DNA from: Hanleya hanleyi
Taxonomy: Eukaryota > Mollusca > Polyplacophora > Lepidopleurida > Hanleyidae
NCBI GenBank assembly: GCA_036873755.1
Contig: JAVTVY010033801.1
Coordinates: 1-64,000 of the forward strand
Length of the DNA: 64,000 nt
Reading direction: 5' to 3'
Within the stretch, counting starts at the first letter, position 1, and every line of letters begins with the position of its first letter. The notes below the pieces were generated by a model. It ran no database searches and was not told the origin of the DNA. It was given only the letters and a program-made list of their open reading frames with translations. Shown piece by piece: positions 12,491-25,794 of the stretch. The position numbers were made by a program, and so were the translations under genes.

Positions 12491-14918
12491 TTACCGTTTA
12501 GTTTTTACCTGCGGCACGCAGGTCTACGAGAGGCTCGCGTTCTTGTTGTTCTTGTTGTTCTTGTTCTTCTTGTGACTTTTTGAAATACGCATGCGCTAAG
12601 AGAGTGTGATCTCTGCCACACTTTTCTTTTCAACCTCCGATATCACATGACAACCCTGTCTTCAGGCACATTTGAATTCATTTGCAACTATATTTGGTGG
12701 AATGAATTATTGCTTCGTTGAATTCCATTCAGACATCAATTCTCTTACGTCAACACGCTAAAAAAAAGCTGTCGATCGACACATCAGTCATTGTTTTCAG
12801 ATATTACCATTTTCACTGAACAGTAATTACACGTATATAATTTTTAAGATCCTTGAATTGACTATATACCAAGGAAGATGAGCCGCAACCGTGTCAGTGG
12901 TTCGGCTAATTTGCATACAGTGATAGGCGACTGCCTTAGTAAGTTGAAAAATAAGTTAACTACATCTATAACTCATTTTATCTACCCAATCTAGATAATT
13001 CACAAATTGGTGAAGAAGTAGATAAGCAACGCATTGTCATTATGATTAACATTGAATAATACTTGGTATCAAATTATAGATCATGCATCATAAAAACAAA
13101 CGCAACAATTACGTTTCAGAAGTTAGGGACAAACTCACCAACTTTCGTCGAATAAAGATGTTTAACTTATAGAAATGACAATTTGGTATCATGTTTAACT
13201 TTATCGCATATATGGAAATATGTTTTGAAAGGAAGAATAAGTTAACCCTCTGTGGGAATCGAAACAATGACCCTCCAATCACTGGAGATGAACTTACTGT
13301 CTTAGCGAAACCGACTCATTGATAATACTCAAAACTGACTTTATGCGCAACTGTTTTTTTTATACAGAAATCACTATTTTGTATTTAATGAGTTAGACAA
13401 CCCTATGAGCGAACAATACATCATAGTTACAAGTATGAACTTTGGCACATGGCTATTTTGAATGGTCCTCTTTCGGAACACGCTCTCTATCCTCATTCTC
13501 GCAAGCCAGGGACTCGCTTCGCTGGTATTGATGTTCTCGTCCTCTTCGGCACTCAGAATCCCTTTAGATTCACTCCCGTGGATTCAATACTTATGTGTAT
13601 CAGCAGATAATGGGCAGAAACATATTGCATTTCACATCATTCTCTCAAGTCAGAGCCCATTTCGGCTAGAATTTACTGGTTCTACACTTCACAATTTACG
13701 TTACTTTGTCAATCAGTTTTACGAATGGAATTACGTCATATATTAGCAGATGCTGACTATAAAAGCGATCTGTTTGACCTCGTTGTCAAAAGCTTGGGCC
13801 TTATTTCCCGGAGGAGTTTTTGAGTTTGATACTTAGATGCCTTTCATATTGACTTTAACTTGGCAGCCGTTTTCGTGAATGCAATAATTGATGTACCAAA
13901 AGATAATAACGAGAATTCGACATAATTCTCTTGCACACAAACCTTGTTCAGTGAACTAGCCCTGACATTTCGAACATAAATCACCTTCGGAATGAATTAG
14001 TGACAAACATATTCGCGAATTGAGTATAGGGAGATATCCATAGATACTGATTAGAAATGTTTCTTATTTGCAGAATTTTATTTTTAAAAAAAGAAATTAA
14101 TAAAATAAGCAACCTTCAAAAAGGCTTGGTCGAACATGAGATGATATTTCCTAAGAATTAAATAGTTAATCATTTATATAGAAGGAGCAAACCATTGACT
14201 TGCTGCATGGAAAAGAGTGTCAAGGTATTCAGTTTGCAGATGATAACACACGTAAATGCAGAAACTTAATTAATTATTCTAATCAAATATCAATACTGTC
14301 ACAGGCCTCAATTTGAATAGTGAAAAGTGTAACTATGCCCCTTGGACAGTTGGGTAAAGCCTTCAACCCCCTTCCATAGTTTCACAGATCAAAGAGATGG
14401 ACCTGATACTAAATTCATTGAAAATTAACTTAAGGAAATATAAATTTTCCAGTTTGCTCGGCAAAGTAAGCGAGAAGGGTGACTGAAGCGCGTCGATTTT
14501 CGCGCTACGATTAAATCCTTGAAATTTATTTGGATTTCCAAATATTTGAAAGCTTTTTTTATTTGCAAAAAGCAACAGCTGAACCGAATGTTTTGAAACT
14601 TGGCATACATGATACTTGTACCAAGACATTGCCAAAGCGATCATTGTGACTTCGTCTGTCAATTCAAAATAGACGGCACGGACTAGTCAAAACCGTTGGA
14701 TTTTGAACGGGGAAAGTGAATATACATATATTGTATCAGACCTATTACGCAATTCCTACAATTGTGGGTTAGAAGTTGAAAATTACTTCCCTTGGCATGA
14801 AAACACTGGCAGATGGCGCTTGTTCTACATTTACCACTATCTCCGCTGATATGCCTTTCACTGTATTATTGCCACTGCCGCAGGTTTTGACTACAATGTA
14901 GTCATTTCTCACTTGTTT
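12490..14918. other. Copy-1-specific 2.4-kb stretch, unassigned
   Basis: Absent from the corresponding position of copy 2 (near 46985), so it was either inserted in copy 1 or deleted from copy 2. It starts with a TTGTTC-type microsatellite (12541-12572) and has only short open frames (13462-13746 is the longest at 94 codons, with no motif). I saw no inverted repeats at its edges. Confidence 0.35.
13245..13330 (-). repeat. Possible tRNA-derived SINE head fragment
   Basis: Read on the minus strand, this has an A-box-like start around GAGTCGG and, about 45 bases on, TTTCGATTCCCAC, close to a tRNA B box. There is no tRNA acceptor pairing or CCA end and no clear SINE tail, so it is at best a fragment of a tRNA-derived SINE. 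Confidence 0.25.
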
Positions 14919-14919
14919 G

Positions 14920-17250
14920 AAAACTAATACCTGATGGCAAGTTTTAGGTGGAATTGATTGCAGCCATATTGATCGCAGATGACAGTTGCCACGAATTACA
15001 TCGAGATTAATGTAATTGTTGTATTTCCGAGACACTTTCTCCTTCTACCTTTCACTAATATGATACATTTTATTTGCCGGATGTGCCACTCGTGACAATT
15101 TAGCTATCTCTCAACATGAACTTCTGCTTGCACTTATACATGGGGTGTTGAGAGAATTATATACCAATTGCATGTAGCCTATGACCAAAAAAAAATTAAA
15201 CCTACACGAATAATTTGAAAAATATAATATGATGCCAACGCTGAATGGCAGACACCTGGAATTAGTTTTTGTGCGAAATTGCCTGATCGTGTTTCGAGGT
15301 TACTTCGGCTCGCCGTACGCCATCGAGATAAGTAAAAATGGCATCTGCACCGCCGTTCGATTGCTATCACCTGGTATAACCTATTTCACGTTCTTATATA
15401 TTGCCTCAATAATTTATGAGAGATTATACCATATGGAAACTCTTCCGAGATGATATATAGTTGTCAGGGAAACCATTTAAACAAGATTAGTACGTGTAGT
15501 TATTTTAGCTAGTGAACCTATTTCACCACAAGATCCTGGCATATTAAGACTTACTACTCTATTGCAATAACAACTGCATAATTCAAATATTGCCTGGACT
15601 GGGGCGAAGGACACGCATAGTATCCTGTGTTTGATAACATCTACCAATGGACATTTTGAAGTGCAACCACTAAATTTGATTTCTACACATTAAGATCAAA
15701 AAGCATATTGCAACATTCCTAATAATTATATCCCTAATTTTAAGTACCGGAATTTCGAATTATTAATATTATTACAGTAATATTCTGACTGACCACTGTA
15801 CAATCTTGGTCGAATGTGACCATACTTTTGTGGGGTGGTCGAATTTTATTGCCAGTCATAAAACATTGAAAAGATTGAATGATTAACTTCTGTATTATAT
15901 TATCTAATGTCTACTCAATATATTTCTGGTTTTTTTCATCACGACATAATTACTCGCTCTGGAGATAAACTGTCAAGCTAAATATGACCAACTGAAGACA
16001 AAGATAGACATAGGGAGCATGCGAGAAGCAGAAGTTGAAGCTAAATGTCTAAGAACAGTCTGGCAACGATGCACGAAACTAGAGGAAAATCAGCAGGACT
16101 CCGTGACCATCAGAAGTTGAAGCTAAATGTCTAAAGACATTCTCGCAACGATGCACGAACTAGACGAAAATCCGCAGGATTCCGTGACTAATTTTCCAGA
16201 GCTAAATTGTAATGATTGTTTCTATATCAGCAAAATGTGCTGAAAAAAATGGGCTCTCAGAAATTTGGGCAGTTTTCGATAGCGAGCAAAATTCAAAATG
16301 ACCGTCTAAAATCTAGCAAATGTCATATGTCTGCTCATAGTTTATGTATTTGACGTAGAAAAATGAAATTATTGATAACAAAATCATTTCGTACAACCGC
16401 ATGACTTTTGGCGGGATTGAAATGCCAAATTATGCCAATTTCCAGATGGCCGCCAGTAGTTTACAGTGTGGATTTGGGCTAGCAGAGGGAGGTGTAAGTG
16501 AGGAGGTGCATTTTGCGGATAGTCCCGGTCATTTGATTTGGGACTGGTCTGAACGTGTTCAGGGATGTACATCTTTACTGGAATTGATGTCATCCCACAC
16601 ACGGGCATTTGCATAGTAGTACGTAAACCATACACTAAATCTAGATTGTGGAATAATTCCTGTCATGTAAGTTCAGGACATGTCGGAAACATCTTCAGTG
16701 GTTGTCCTTGTGTACCGAAAGTGATGTCAAAGCGCATACGTGGACTTGGATATTAGTATATAAACGACAATTAAGGTAGGCTTGGAGGCATGTTGTGGCT
16801 TACTAACGGCGTTAGGGTTGATGGCGGTGTGGCTGGACTTCTGGGGGGATTTTGAAATTCCGTAAGAAGTTGTATTGGCAGCGATGTCATCAGTAGATTT
16901 GAAAGTGCATTTTCGACGTGATTTGTGTGTTCTGGTGAGATGTAATTAGGTGCCGCAAAAGTGTGAGTTTGAACTTGGGTGTAAAACGTACTATCAGTAC
17001 CGTATAGTAGTTCGTGAGTACAGCCAGTCAAAAAGGGTTGGCATACTACTAACATGACTGGAGTGAGACCATCAGTGGTTTAGACACGACGCTTTTGCTC
17101 TGGGCTGTGGTGGAGGTGGTACGGTTAATGTGAGTATGGACTTGTCTTCACTATCCTTTCCATGTAACGGAAGTGATGCCATCAGACGACTGTGCCCCCA
17201 GGGTTTAACATAGTAAGCATATTCGATGTAGGATTCGGTGTGGGTGTGAG
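14920..17250. repeat. Repeat segment D, copy 1
   Basis: Colinear with 46980-47835 plus 52410-53900. Shared landmarks are GGAATTGATTGCAGCC or a variant, AATTTGAA, CATATGGAAACTCTTCCGA, GTGTTTGATAACATCTA, TTTACAGTGTGGATTTGGGC and CTTTACTGGAATTGATGTCATC. The join near 15575 is the uninterrupted counterpart of the 47836-52410 insertion. No conserved open frame. Confidence 0.75.
16027..16196 (+). repeat. 84-bp tandem duplication inside segment D
   Basis: Two adjacent units each contain CAGAAGTTGAAGCTAAATGT, GCAACGATGCACGAA and TCCGTGAC. The paralogous place near 52860-52930 has only one unit, so the duplication is specific to this copy. Confidence 0.7.
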
Positions 17251-17399
17251 CTGTGTGGGCTGACTCTATGACCAGCCCGGGTGGAACTCGGATTCATCGT
17301 GTCATGTTGGTCGGTGACGTCGTTGTAGGGCATGGTATGGGTATACGGGATTGGGTGACTAAGGTCGTGTGAAATTCGAAGGATAGGGAACATGAGTGT

Positions 17400-17468
17400 T
17401 TTACATACTACTCAACAGTATATCGTTATTGATGGAGTGTGCAGAAATATGCTATGGGAATACATACA
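17400..17468 (+). repeat. Fragment of repeat segment B
   Basis: TATCGTTATTGATGGAGTGT to AATACATACACA matches 8376-8440, and resumes at 18269 with AGTATGAGGAGTTTAC. The 800-bp GGTA/TACC patch therefore interrupts a B-type segment. Confidence 0.6.
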
Positions 17469-18268
17469 CAGGCAAACTTTCACCGTTCAGTACCGTTCAG
17501 TTCTGTACCAATTGGTACCGTTCAGTTTCCTGTTGGTAACCTCCAGGTAACTTGTTGGTACTGCACGAAAATTCAGGATTGGTACCGTGAAGTCCTGACT
17601 GAGCAGTACCGTGCAGTTACCAATCAGCCACCACTTGGTAGTATATGCCAGGTTCTTTCCAGTTACCTACCAGTAACTGATTGGTAACCAATTGGTAGCC
17701 ACAACGATCCCAACTTTGCAGTACCATGCTGTTCTGACTTGAAGGCTACTGGTCAGTTACTGGTTGGTAACCAATAGATTATACCATAAATGAAATGTGT
17801 GGTAACTGATTGGTGACCGGTTGATACTGTCCAGTTACTGATTGGTGACCAACTTGACAACTGAACAGTACCACAAGGGGACCTTTCCTATCAGTACCAA
17901 CCAGTACCAAGAGGTATTGGCAGGTAAGCAGAAATTGGTTGGTAGCCGTTCAATAACTGAGCTGTAACCAATTAAGGTACTGAAGTGTTACTGCATTGTT
18001 ACCAACAGGTACCAAGTGTGGAAAATTGGGATGGTAACATAGCGGTAACCCATTGGTAACTGATTGATAACTGCATGGTAGCCAATCAGTAGAAAATTCA
18101 TGGGATCCAATAGGTGACCAATCAGTACCCGGTTGGTTACCGGTTGGTATTGATCAGTTGAAAACTGAACGATACCGCAAGGGGACCTTTCCTACCAGTA
18201 CCAATCATTTCTCCACCAACCAGTAGCCAACCAGTTGCTGAATGGTACTGATTGGTGACGGCTTGCCA
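17469..18268. repeat. GGTA/TACC-motif-rich cryptic repeat, 0.8 kb
   Basis: Dozens of overlapping copies of short motifs such as TTGGTAAC, CAGTTAC, CAGTACC and CCAATTGGTA fill the stretch on both strands; many are self-complementary (ACCAATTGGT). A longer internal repeat of roughly 300 bp is visible: ACCACAAGGGGACCTTTCCT near 17871 and ACCGCAAGGGGACCTTTCCT near 18174. It has no open frame of note. It interrupts a segment-B fragment, which suggests insertion or expansion within the repeat. Confidence 0.75.
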
Positions 18269-19225
18269 GTGTACAAGTATGAGGAGTTTACATACCTAAG
18301 TTCGCCGCCGGCGAAAACAGAGGTAATGTGGTGACTACTTAAACGTCTTCACCGCAACGGCGCCATAGTGACCGGAATCGGAGCCGAGCGTCGTTGGTTT
18401 TGTTTGTGATATAGAAATAACCATTAAAATTTACCTTGTCACGGAATTGTATTGATTTTCCTCTACCAAACAGTGGATATAGTGGTTGTGGTGCCTGATC
18501 AGGGTGGCTAGTTTTGATCTCAGTTCTCCCTACGCTTTACAGCGACAAAGTACGTAGATGTCATTCTTTTTGTGAAGGGTGGCTGAGGGATGGATATGTT
18601 CTATCAAAGACCGTATGCGATGTTTGTATATGGTGGTATGGATGTGTGTCGATCTCCAGTAATCTAAGTTGCTATACTGAGATTGGGCTGTGTGCAGTTC
18701 ATATCTGTACGTTGTTACTTGTGAATATTGTTCATTATTTGAGAGTTTGTCTCTGTAATAATTTGAATGCAACATATGATTCCAAATCAGTCGAATTCTT
18801 TATAATATATTTGAAATGTTATCAGGTAAGTGCTACATACTGGCCATAATATATTGTTATGTTTATTATGATATATTTGATGCTACTTTGGAGTGACAGG
18901 TGGGAATGGGAATTCTTAGCGGGCGTATGTGGGTGAATGTTGTTTGTTTTAATATATCGCCGGATAATATTTTCGAGTTGATCCTAAAACATTCCTCTAT
19001 TTGCATGGTTCATTCTATCCGGTGTCCTGCATGACTGGATATAAGGATACAGTGAATCTATTTTGGTTTGATGTACTTTGAAATTTCGGTGCTCAAAGTC
19101 CACACGATATTGTACATGTGACTGGTAAAGGGCAAGAAAGTCAGAAAATACACGCAACCAAATTATGTTGATATCATTTATCTATGTACTAATGTAAGCA
19201 TCCTCTCAATCCTTGCAGTTTATAT
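18269..19225. other. Unassigned stretch at the end of repeat unit 1
   Basis: No paralog was identified by eye elsewhere in the window except a few bases of segment B at its start. The 111-codon open frame at 18514-18849 has no recognisable domain. Nothing else is seen. Confidence 0.3.
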
Positions 19226-19229
19226 AAAC

Positions 19230-21210
19230 ATTCCGCCATTGTCAGAGCTGTAGCCTCTCGTTGTCGGTGTGAAACTTTCTGAATGCGCACACTCTCTTAG
19301 TCGATTATTATTGACACAGAAAAAGTTTATCTGTATACGAGAGCGATGAAAATGCAAATAGATTATCACAGAAAAGTATATACTTAAGAATACTGATCAG
19401 CGATACGGATTTGATATTTTTGGAACATCATGATGTCTTGCCGGCATCATTGAAAACTGTTGACCGCTTCTCTGTTGCAGGAAACAAGCATATGTGTATG
19501 TATACTATGATTGTCTTTTTGAATTTGGTGCTAATACTGTTATATGTAATATGGAATAGGTCTTTGGATTATGGACGCGGATATTCTCTAATGGACGACG
19601 GCTGAATTACGAATGACGGACCAGACGCTTGTAATTCAAACGCTAAACTATTCGAAAGTTTGAATGTCCTGGCTTTATCTGTGCTAATCTCATTTGTATT
19701 TCTTGGTTGTGTTTATCATGTGTATTGATAGAGTATTTGACTGATAGTTGCTTGCTTGAAACTCGTTTTTGGGGGGGAAATAATTGCATTTCCGAACGTT
19801 AGGTACCGCAACGGTAGTATAGTTTCACTGTCCTTCTCTGTTACAAAGAATAAGGATACTCGCGAACAATTCCACAATTAGATTCCTAAAAATATCAAAT
19901 ATTTGACAAGGTTTTTACACGAATAGTTACTGAGTGTGTTATTATTGTTCTATATCAAAATGGTTTCTAATCATGGGTCATTCAGTTGACCCTATAATAC
20001 CATGGCGACACCAAGGCGACACCCAGGCAAAGAAGGACAAACCAGGGGTATTGGAAGGGAGAAAAGCATGAGCTTCTACATACATCTGTACGTAATCAAA
20101 AACGAATTCTCATTCTCTACTGAACCCTTCCCACACCCGTCATCGGAAGCATCCACGCTCCTTTCGACTCCTTCACACTATAATGTTTCGTCACCATTGG
20201 ACTTTTCTACAATATTCCTCTTTCAACTCTTTGTCTTGATTGTTTTTTAGTCTTCGACACTCATCCTTCCTCGAGTCCGCACTTCTCCTTCGATTCCTGA
20301 CTCATCCTTTGTCGCACAGCCGATGTCTTGCAATGTGATCCGATTTTGATCGCTTAATGCAGAATCACGACGATGTGCGCCGTCATTAACATGATGATAA
20401 TGCGATATTTTAGAAACGCACTGATCATTCCTTGTGATGAACTACCACAGGACTCTTTGTCAAATTTCCAGAACATGGAGCTCCATATCAATAAATTGTT
20501 TTTCTCCAGCACTATGATTGTGTTAATTCTGCACAGGGACATAGAATGGAACACAACGTGTTTTTGGAACTAAACAGGAGTTCCTTTGCCGCTCAGTTAT
20601 GTGTTACTTCTATGGATGTTCAATATTCTTGCCACAATTCTGCGACCAACATAATTTTCTGTTAACAAAGCCGACATTAATCGGACTTGTGATTAATATT
20701 TCTCCACACTGTGCATTAGTTATTGAAAGATGGCACGTCTAAAGTGAATTATTTTGACAGTATGGCCATTTTATTATGCCGTCCTTAATATTTCGCATGA
20801 GAAGCATCTTTTTGGAATATGAATGAATAAGACAGCTATATTACACGGCTCCCTGCACTCCTAATATCGCATAAAACTGCGGGCGCTAAAAAAATCCACA
20901 GCTGAGACTCTTATTGAGACGAGACGGGAAATTGAGTTTATTGAGACTTTTTTGCTAACAGTCGCCATAATCTTCTGTGATGCATTGCTCTGTAACGGAT
21001 TCCGATGAGAGGAAACAGAACCAAGTCAACAGTGGGAATGTTTCGTCGTCACAGGGAACCTTAAGGGAATATTCTCAACTCGGGTTCAATGCTATTCCCC
21101 AACGGACAAAACGTATATATTCTCCGATAAGAGTCTATTGATTTCCAGTCTTCGCGTATTAGATTGATGGTCGTCAACGATCTATTCTTTCCGCCTGTCT
21201 TGAAGCTAAG
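19230..21210. repeat. Large flanking repeat, segment A, copy 2
   Basis: Starts at CATTGTCAGAGCTGTAGCC and matches 54009-57050 and 59679-62710, and 905-1930 in part. Near 20380-20395 it reads through CGCCGTCATTAAC and then ATGATGAT without interruption. This is the empty-site counterpart of the LINE fragments at 55441-56384 and 60967-61910. Confidence 0.75.
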
Positions 21211-21478
21211 AAATATTTTCATCTTAGACTGGTGGGACATTTCTTAATTAAAGCTTAGCTGCAAAACGAAGGGTTGTACGGATGATTTATTTGCAGGAAT
21301 TCGAAATATCGATATCTCTAGAATAGGGGTCAGAGTGATGGTCAACTAATCTGGGGAAAGTTTTCACTCCATATTCGATACTAAGGGAACACTGACAATG
21401 GTCTTGATATATGTGCAAGCTATAATAATGCATAGCAGGATTCTTGGTCATCGTGATGTTCAAATGAAGGCAAGACAG

Positions 21479-21645
21479 AGACGACCACGGCATGACGGGG
21501 ATGATCGCTGGATACCTGAGACGATCAAAGCCAGACTGTTATGACAAAAGCGTAACTAAGCTGAACAGAGCGTGAAGGAGATAATTACGACGTGACCTTG
21601 ATGATCACGGCGTGACCGAGATGATCAGCAGCCTTTGTTAAATAT
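21479..21645 (+). repeat. GCGTGACNNAGATGATC minisatellite, copy 2
   Basis: About six imperfect units of roughly 24 bases with the core GTGAC...GATGATCA. Better-preserved versions lie at 59360-59515 and 63010-63165. The array is part of segment A in each copy and is not coding. Confidence 0.65.
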
Positions 21646-21649
21646 AGCA

Positions 21650-23650
21650 GCCTTTGTTAAGGAAGATTATATATTTTGATTTTGATCCGTCAAATAGAAC
21701 CTTTGCCGTGGTGACTTCGCTGATGTTTGACCTCAAGTCCGAGCACTGGTTGATTTCAGAACTGTTTGCTTTTGTTCGCCTCTGGCATCGTGTTTCCGGA
21801 CAATATATGCCATAACCGCAACAACCAGCACGTCAAGTTTGAGCTAATTCTATTTGTATTGAACGACAAGAGAGTAAATAAGAGGGAGATACATTTCCAA
21901 GTAAGACGTGGAATCGATCAAATTCGTCCACGAGATAGCTGATTCCGTCTACGAGACGCGCTTTAATCAACGGACAATATTGACGGTTTGCGAGTATTTA
22001 CAGTTACGCCAAGAAAACAAAAAAAACTGTAAACAGGTGTTTCTCATGGATGTACAAAGCATGATTAGCCCTCTCGAAAAGTAGAATTCCATATCAGCGT
22101 AACATGAGAGAAAAGCCATAGAAAATGAACGTATGAATAGACTGAATTTATTCCTCGACTAGTCGAATATCCGGTGATTGCTTTTGCCGTATTGAATTAC
22201 AAATACACTCTATAGTTTTTAACCTTCTGTATACAGAAGCCGATTTAAGATTTTTTTTATACGAAAATATGACACTACAACGTGATGCCGTCAGTAATAT
22301 GTACCAAGTTAAACTGAAAATAAACCCTCAGAACCCTGACCATCTCTGCAGTGCGATCCATTCCGTTGCGCGTGATCAATCCCAAATGAATCTAATTAAG
22401 TTTAATCATAGCATCGGAACAGGGAGTCAATTTATAGGCCATATGTGTCTCTTGGTCTTACCAGTATAGGTGCGCGTTAAGACGAAGCCGTGTGCTGTCC
22501 CAGACGTATTATTCTAGATTATTGGACTGGCTTTCGATTGGTGCCCATTTTATTCTCCTATACAGAAGCGCCACGACGGATAGTAAAATTCCAGTGCACC
22601 CAGACAATTCAATTATCTATGACGCTCATGAATAGAGCAGACGGGCAAATATACGATCACCGTATCCAGTGTTCTAACGTTCTGGTGCTAAGATTCCCTT
22701 GTGTGTGTGGTTTCGGAGCGCTATTCGCTAATGATGATGAGCTAGCATAATATCATTCTCAAGTCATTATATGCTGTTTTATAATGAAAGGACGTTTGCT
22801 GCAATTCATAGAATTATAATATAATCATCACTGGTATTTCATTTAAACTAAATGGTATTTGAACGTTGTTGTTTAATTAACGTTTGTATTTGGCAAGATA
22901 CAGACAACGTCTTCTATACATCAGAATGTTGTTTACTTAGTATTTTTTTGCAGAACCTGTGCATCTGTGTGTCTGTCCATCCTCTAATATATCTTTCAAT
23001 ATCTCGATTTAAGAATGTACATGTTCGCCACTTTTACTGTATACTTGGTATATTCTCTGTTTAAAGTTCACGTATATATCTGACGTAGTTAAACGATTCC
23101 CTATAAAGCTGAAGTATAATGATTTTTATCGTTTTGAAAACGGTCGTCCTTGAAAACATTAACGAAGATATAATCGCCTTAGGTGGAAACACGAATTTTA
23201 AGTAAATCTTCTTGGTTGAGCTCGAACAGTTGTGTGAACTTTCTTGATTACAAGGAGTATGCGATGCTGAATTCCCAAATGTATTCTCTACCCGTGAACC
23301 ATCGCGCCTACAATTCCCTGTTGGGACTGGTTTCTGCTGAACGATCGACAATGGTTGATCGAATCGATGGTGTGCAAGATTGAGCCGCACAGATATGGTT
23401 CCCAGTTTCCAGTACTCATATCCAAACCATCACTCTTTCACATGGACTCATCGCCCTTTGGGGCATACCTTATCTTTTCTTGGCAAACAGACGATAATAT
23501 GGCACGCTATTCCTGACATTCCATTCCACAATAACATCCGTCCGGGCCACTGATGATTTCCAGCATCAACCGACTCTCCCCGAGAAGGTTCTGCCGAGAA
23601 ATTTGATTACTGGAACACGAACTATCATTTGGAGGGAGTGGATTTTGTCC
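21650..23650. repeat. Large flanking repeat, second segment, copy 2
   Basis: Colinear with 3420-5600 (ACAATATATGCCATAAC, TATTGACGGTTTGCGAGTA, GATGATGAGCTA, CGATCGAC-type blocks). Open frames here, including 23061-23390 on the minus strand, are not conserved in the other copy. No gene. Confidence 0.7.
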
Positions 23651-23879
23651 CTAAATAAATTTAAGCCCGAAGACGTGGCCTGCTGCCTTACCCAAAAGCC
23701 GATTATTTGTGCGATGGGGCATAATGCTCATCCTACTTATATCGGTATACTATATGTTGCAGAAACGTCCGAACTTCCATGAAACAATGTCTACTACATA
23801 CCGCAATGTATATTTATGTAGCTTGTGTTATAGTGCAAATGTTGCATTGATGCCAATTCTTTTTTATTTCAGTCTAGAC

Positions 23880-25788
23880 TCGATGACGTCACAATAAAGC
23901 AACTAATTCATTAAATATAAAGAATTATATGTTCCTCAGTATGGAGCGCTTTGGGAATGCTTCCATGTTCCGAAATATGGTTCACTAGCGCTGTGTCTTT
24001 CTTCAATGCCTTTTCTTTACGGTCCAGCAGTTTCGGGTTAAGGATAGCTATCCCCTTAGAGGCAGTTTTTGCACTCCCATGACAATTTGTCGTCTGTATC
24101 AATAAGTATACAAGATAACCATAATAAACTATATATTTTATGAAAGCATACATCGTAGGGATTCCAACTATATGATTTGTATAACTGACGCTGCTACTGT
24201 GTAGAAAATATTCCAATTTTAAAAAATTAAAATGAAAACAATAGCGTCCATTTTTCAATTGAAATTTCATGAAAACTGTTGGTCTTGTTTCAACTTTGAT
24301 GGTATACCTTGGTAGGAGACAATTCGAACTAGTAAACTCTGTCTCATTTTTTTTAATTTTTGCCTGGTTTTGTTTTTATAACTATTTTACTAAAATAAAT
24401 TGAAAAAAATGTACTTTTTTACGGTCGTTTGTCTTAAAAGTTGCATAATTAAAAAACGAAGCCGAACTTACGAAAAGTGAGATAAAATTTTCTAGATCAC
24501 CTTATAAGTAACAAGCATGCCAAATTTCAAAAGCGTAGCATGGATACTTTTCGAGAAATAAACGTTTGAATTTCGGATTTTGTACAAAAATGAAAGGCCA
24601 GAAATCGGCCAAAATGTGTCCAGCTATACATCTGATGAATTAATCCCTATTTTATGCTTGAATTCTATTGTCAAATACATTTTAATCTGTCTAATGGGAC
24701 CTACTCGAATTCCTGTTTATTCTGGATAACTATTACACTATTTTTTTTTCATCATGTCGGTTTAAAGTCCAATTTAAACTTAAAAAACCTGCTAAAACTT
24801 GTTCACACCTGTGTAGATTACTGCACGGCGGGTGTCTGAGTGAAGTGTCACTGTCATAATTAGAAACAAAAATAAGGATGTTTGCATGGTTTTGATCAGA
24901 AGGGGGTACATTAATGTAAATAAGTAGGACTAATAGATAATTAGCTTACCATAATACTGCGGAAATGAGTTTTGAAAAAGGGAAATTTAACAGACAAAAA
25001 TAATAGTAGCCAAGCCCAAGCTAAGGCAATCTGTTTAATTGTTCCAGGGCCTCGGAAACTAAATTTTTAATCCTAATATTGAAGCACTTCTATTTATAAT
25101 TTTTATTTCATTTTTTCACCAAATGTTAGAGGAAATAGTGAATATTTGAATGAAGAAATAAAAAAAAATGACCAATTTTGACCCTCTAAGGGGATAGCTA
25201 TCCTTAACGATAGTGTAATATGAACCCTGTACGATAATCAAAGAAGTAATTGTTCACGTTTTTTCTTTAGAACACGGCTCAAAAACTCTTTAATGGTCTT
25301 CGTTCTGAGCTCCTATAAAACCATTATCGATCCAAGATCCGGTATTGTGAGATATTTATTCTGCTTTCTTGACCAATGATGTATCACCATTTTACAAGTA
25401 TACCCACGTGGAAACGGGGTCTGTAACTAGAAACCCTCCACATCACATTTATATAAGCTGGAAGCATGATAAAAGATATTGGGACAAGGTATAATGCCTT
25501 TTTATCATGATCACAACTGGATGTTCCATAATTATTTTCAATCGTTCACACTAATTACATGTACGAGACCAAGATATTTTCGGCTTCGGATTATTGGCTG
25601 AATGTCCACATTGGCCTGACCATCCAATCAATGCCAAATTCGTTTTCAACAATATAAATCACCTTCCAGATATAGGTATATAGCGCGATACTCTGTCCAT
25701 TGCAGACGTTGTTTGTGGTTTACTGCAACTTGTGTAACAAATGTGATGTTGAATTACCCAGAATTGATGAAATGAGTATCATAAAAGG
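23880..25788. repeat. Repeat segment B, copy 3, interrupted
   Basis: Matches 5600-6625 and 7560-8590 but is broken by the TTAA element at 24042-25203 and by the Polinton at 25795-39015. It resumes after the Polinton at 39022-39240 with TTTATTTCCTGTTACTTCAA and AATCTCCGCAGACCTCGG. Confidence 0.7.
24042..25203. mobile_element. 1.16-kb TTAA-site non-autonomous transposon
   Basis: Flanked on both sides by TTAA (24038-24041 and 25204-25207). The two ends are inverted copies that begin GGATAGCTATCCCCTTAG and extend to about 21 identical bases. The first twelve bases of each end, GGATAGCTATCC, are themselves a perfect palindrome. The paralogous sequence near 5738 has a single TTAA and no insert. 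The interior is AT-rich and non-coding. TTAA target choice points to a piggyBac or Kolobok-type transposase supplied in trans; which one cannot be decided from the ends alone. Confidence 0.8.
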
Positions 25789-25794
25789 CATGAT
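25789..25794. repeat. Polinton target-site duplication, left (CATGAT)
   Basis: CATGAT directly precedes the AGTAGT terminus and is repeated directly after the ACTACT terminus at 39016-39021. Six base pairs is the duplication length typical of Polinton integrases. Confidence 0.93.

Noticed and set aside
13245..13330. A functional tRNA gene on the minus strand
   Set aside because: No acceptor-stem pairing and poor A box; at most a tRNA-derived SINE fragment.
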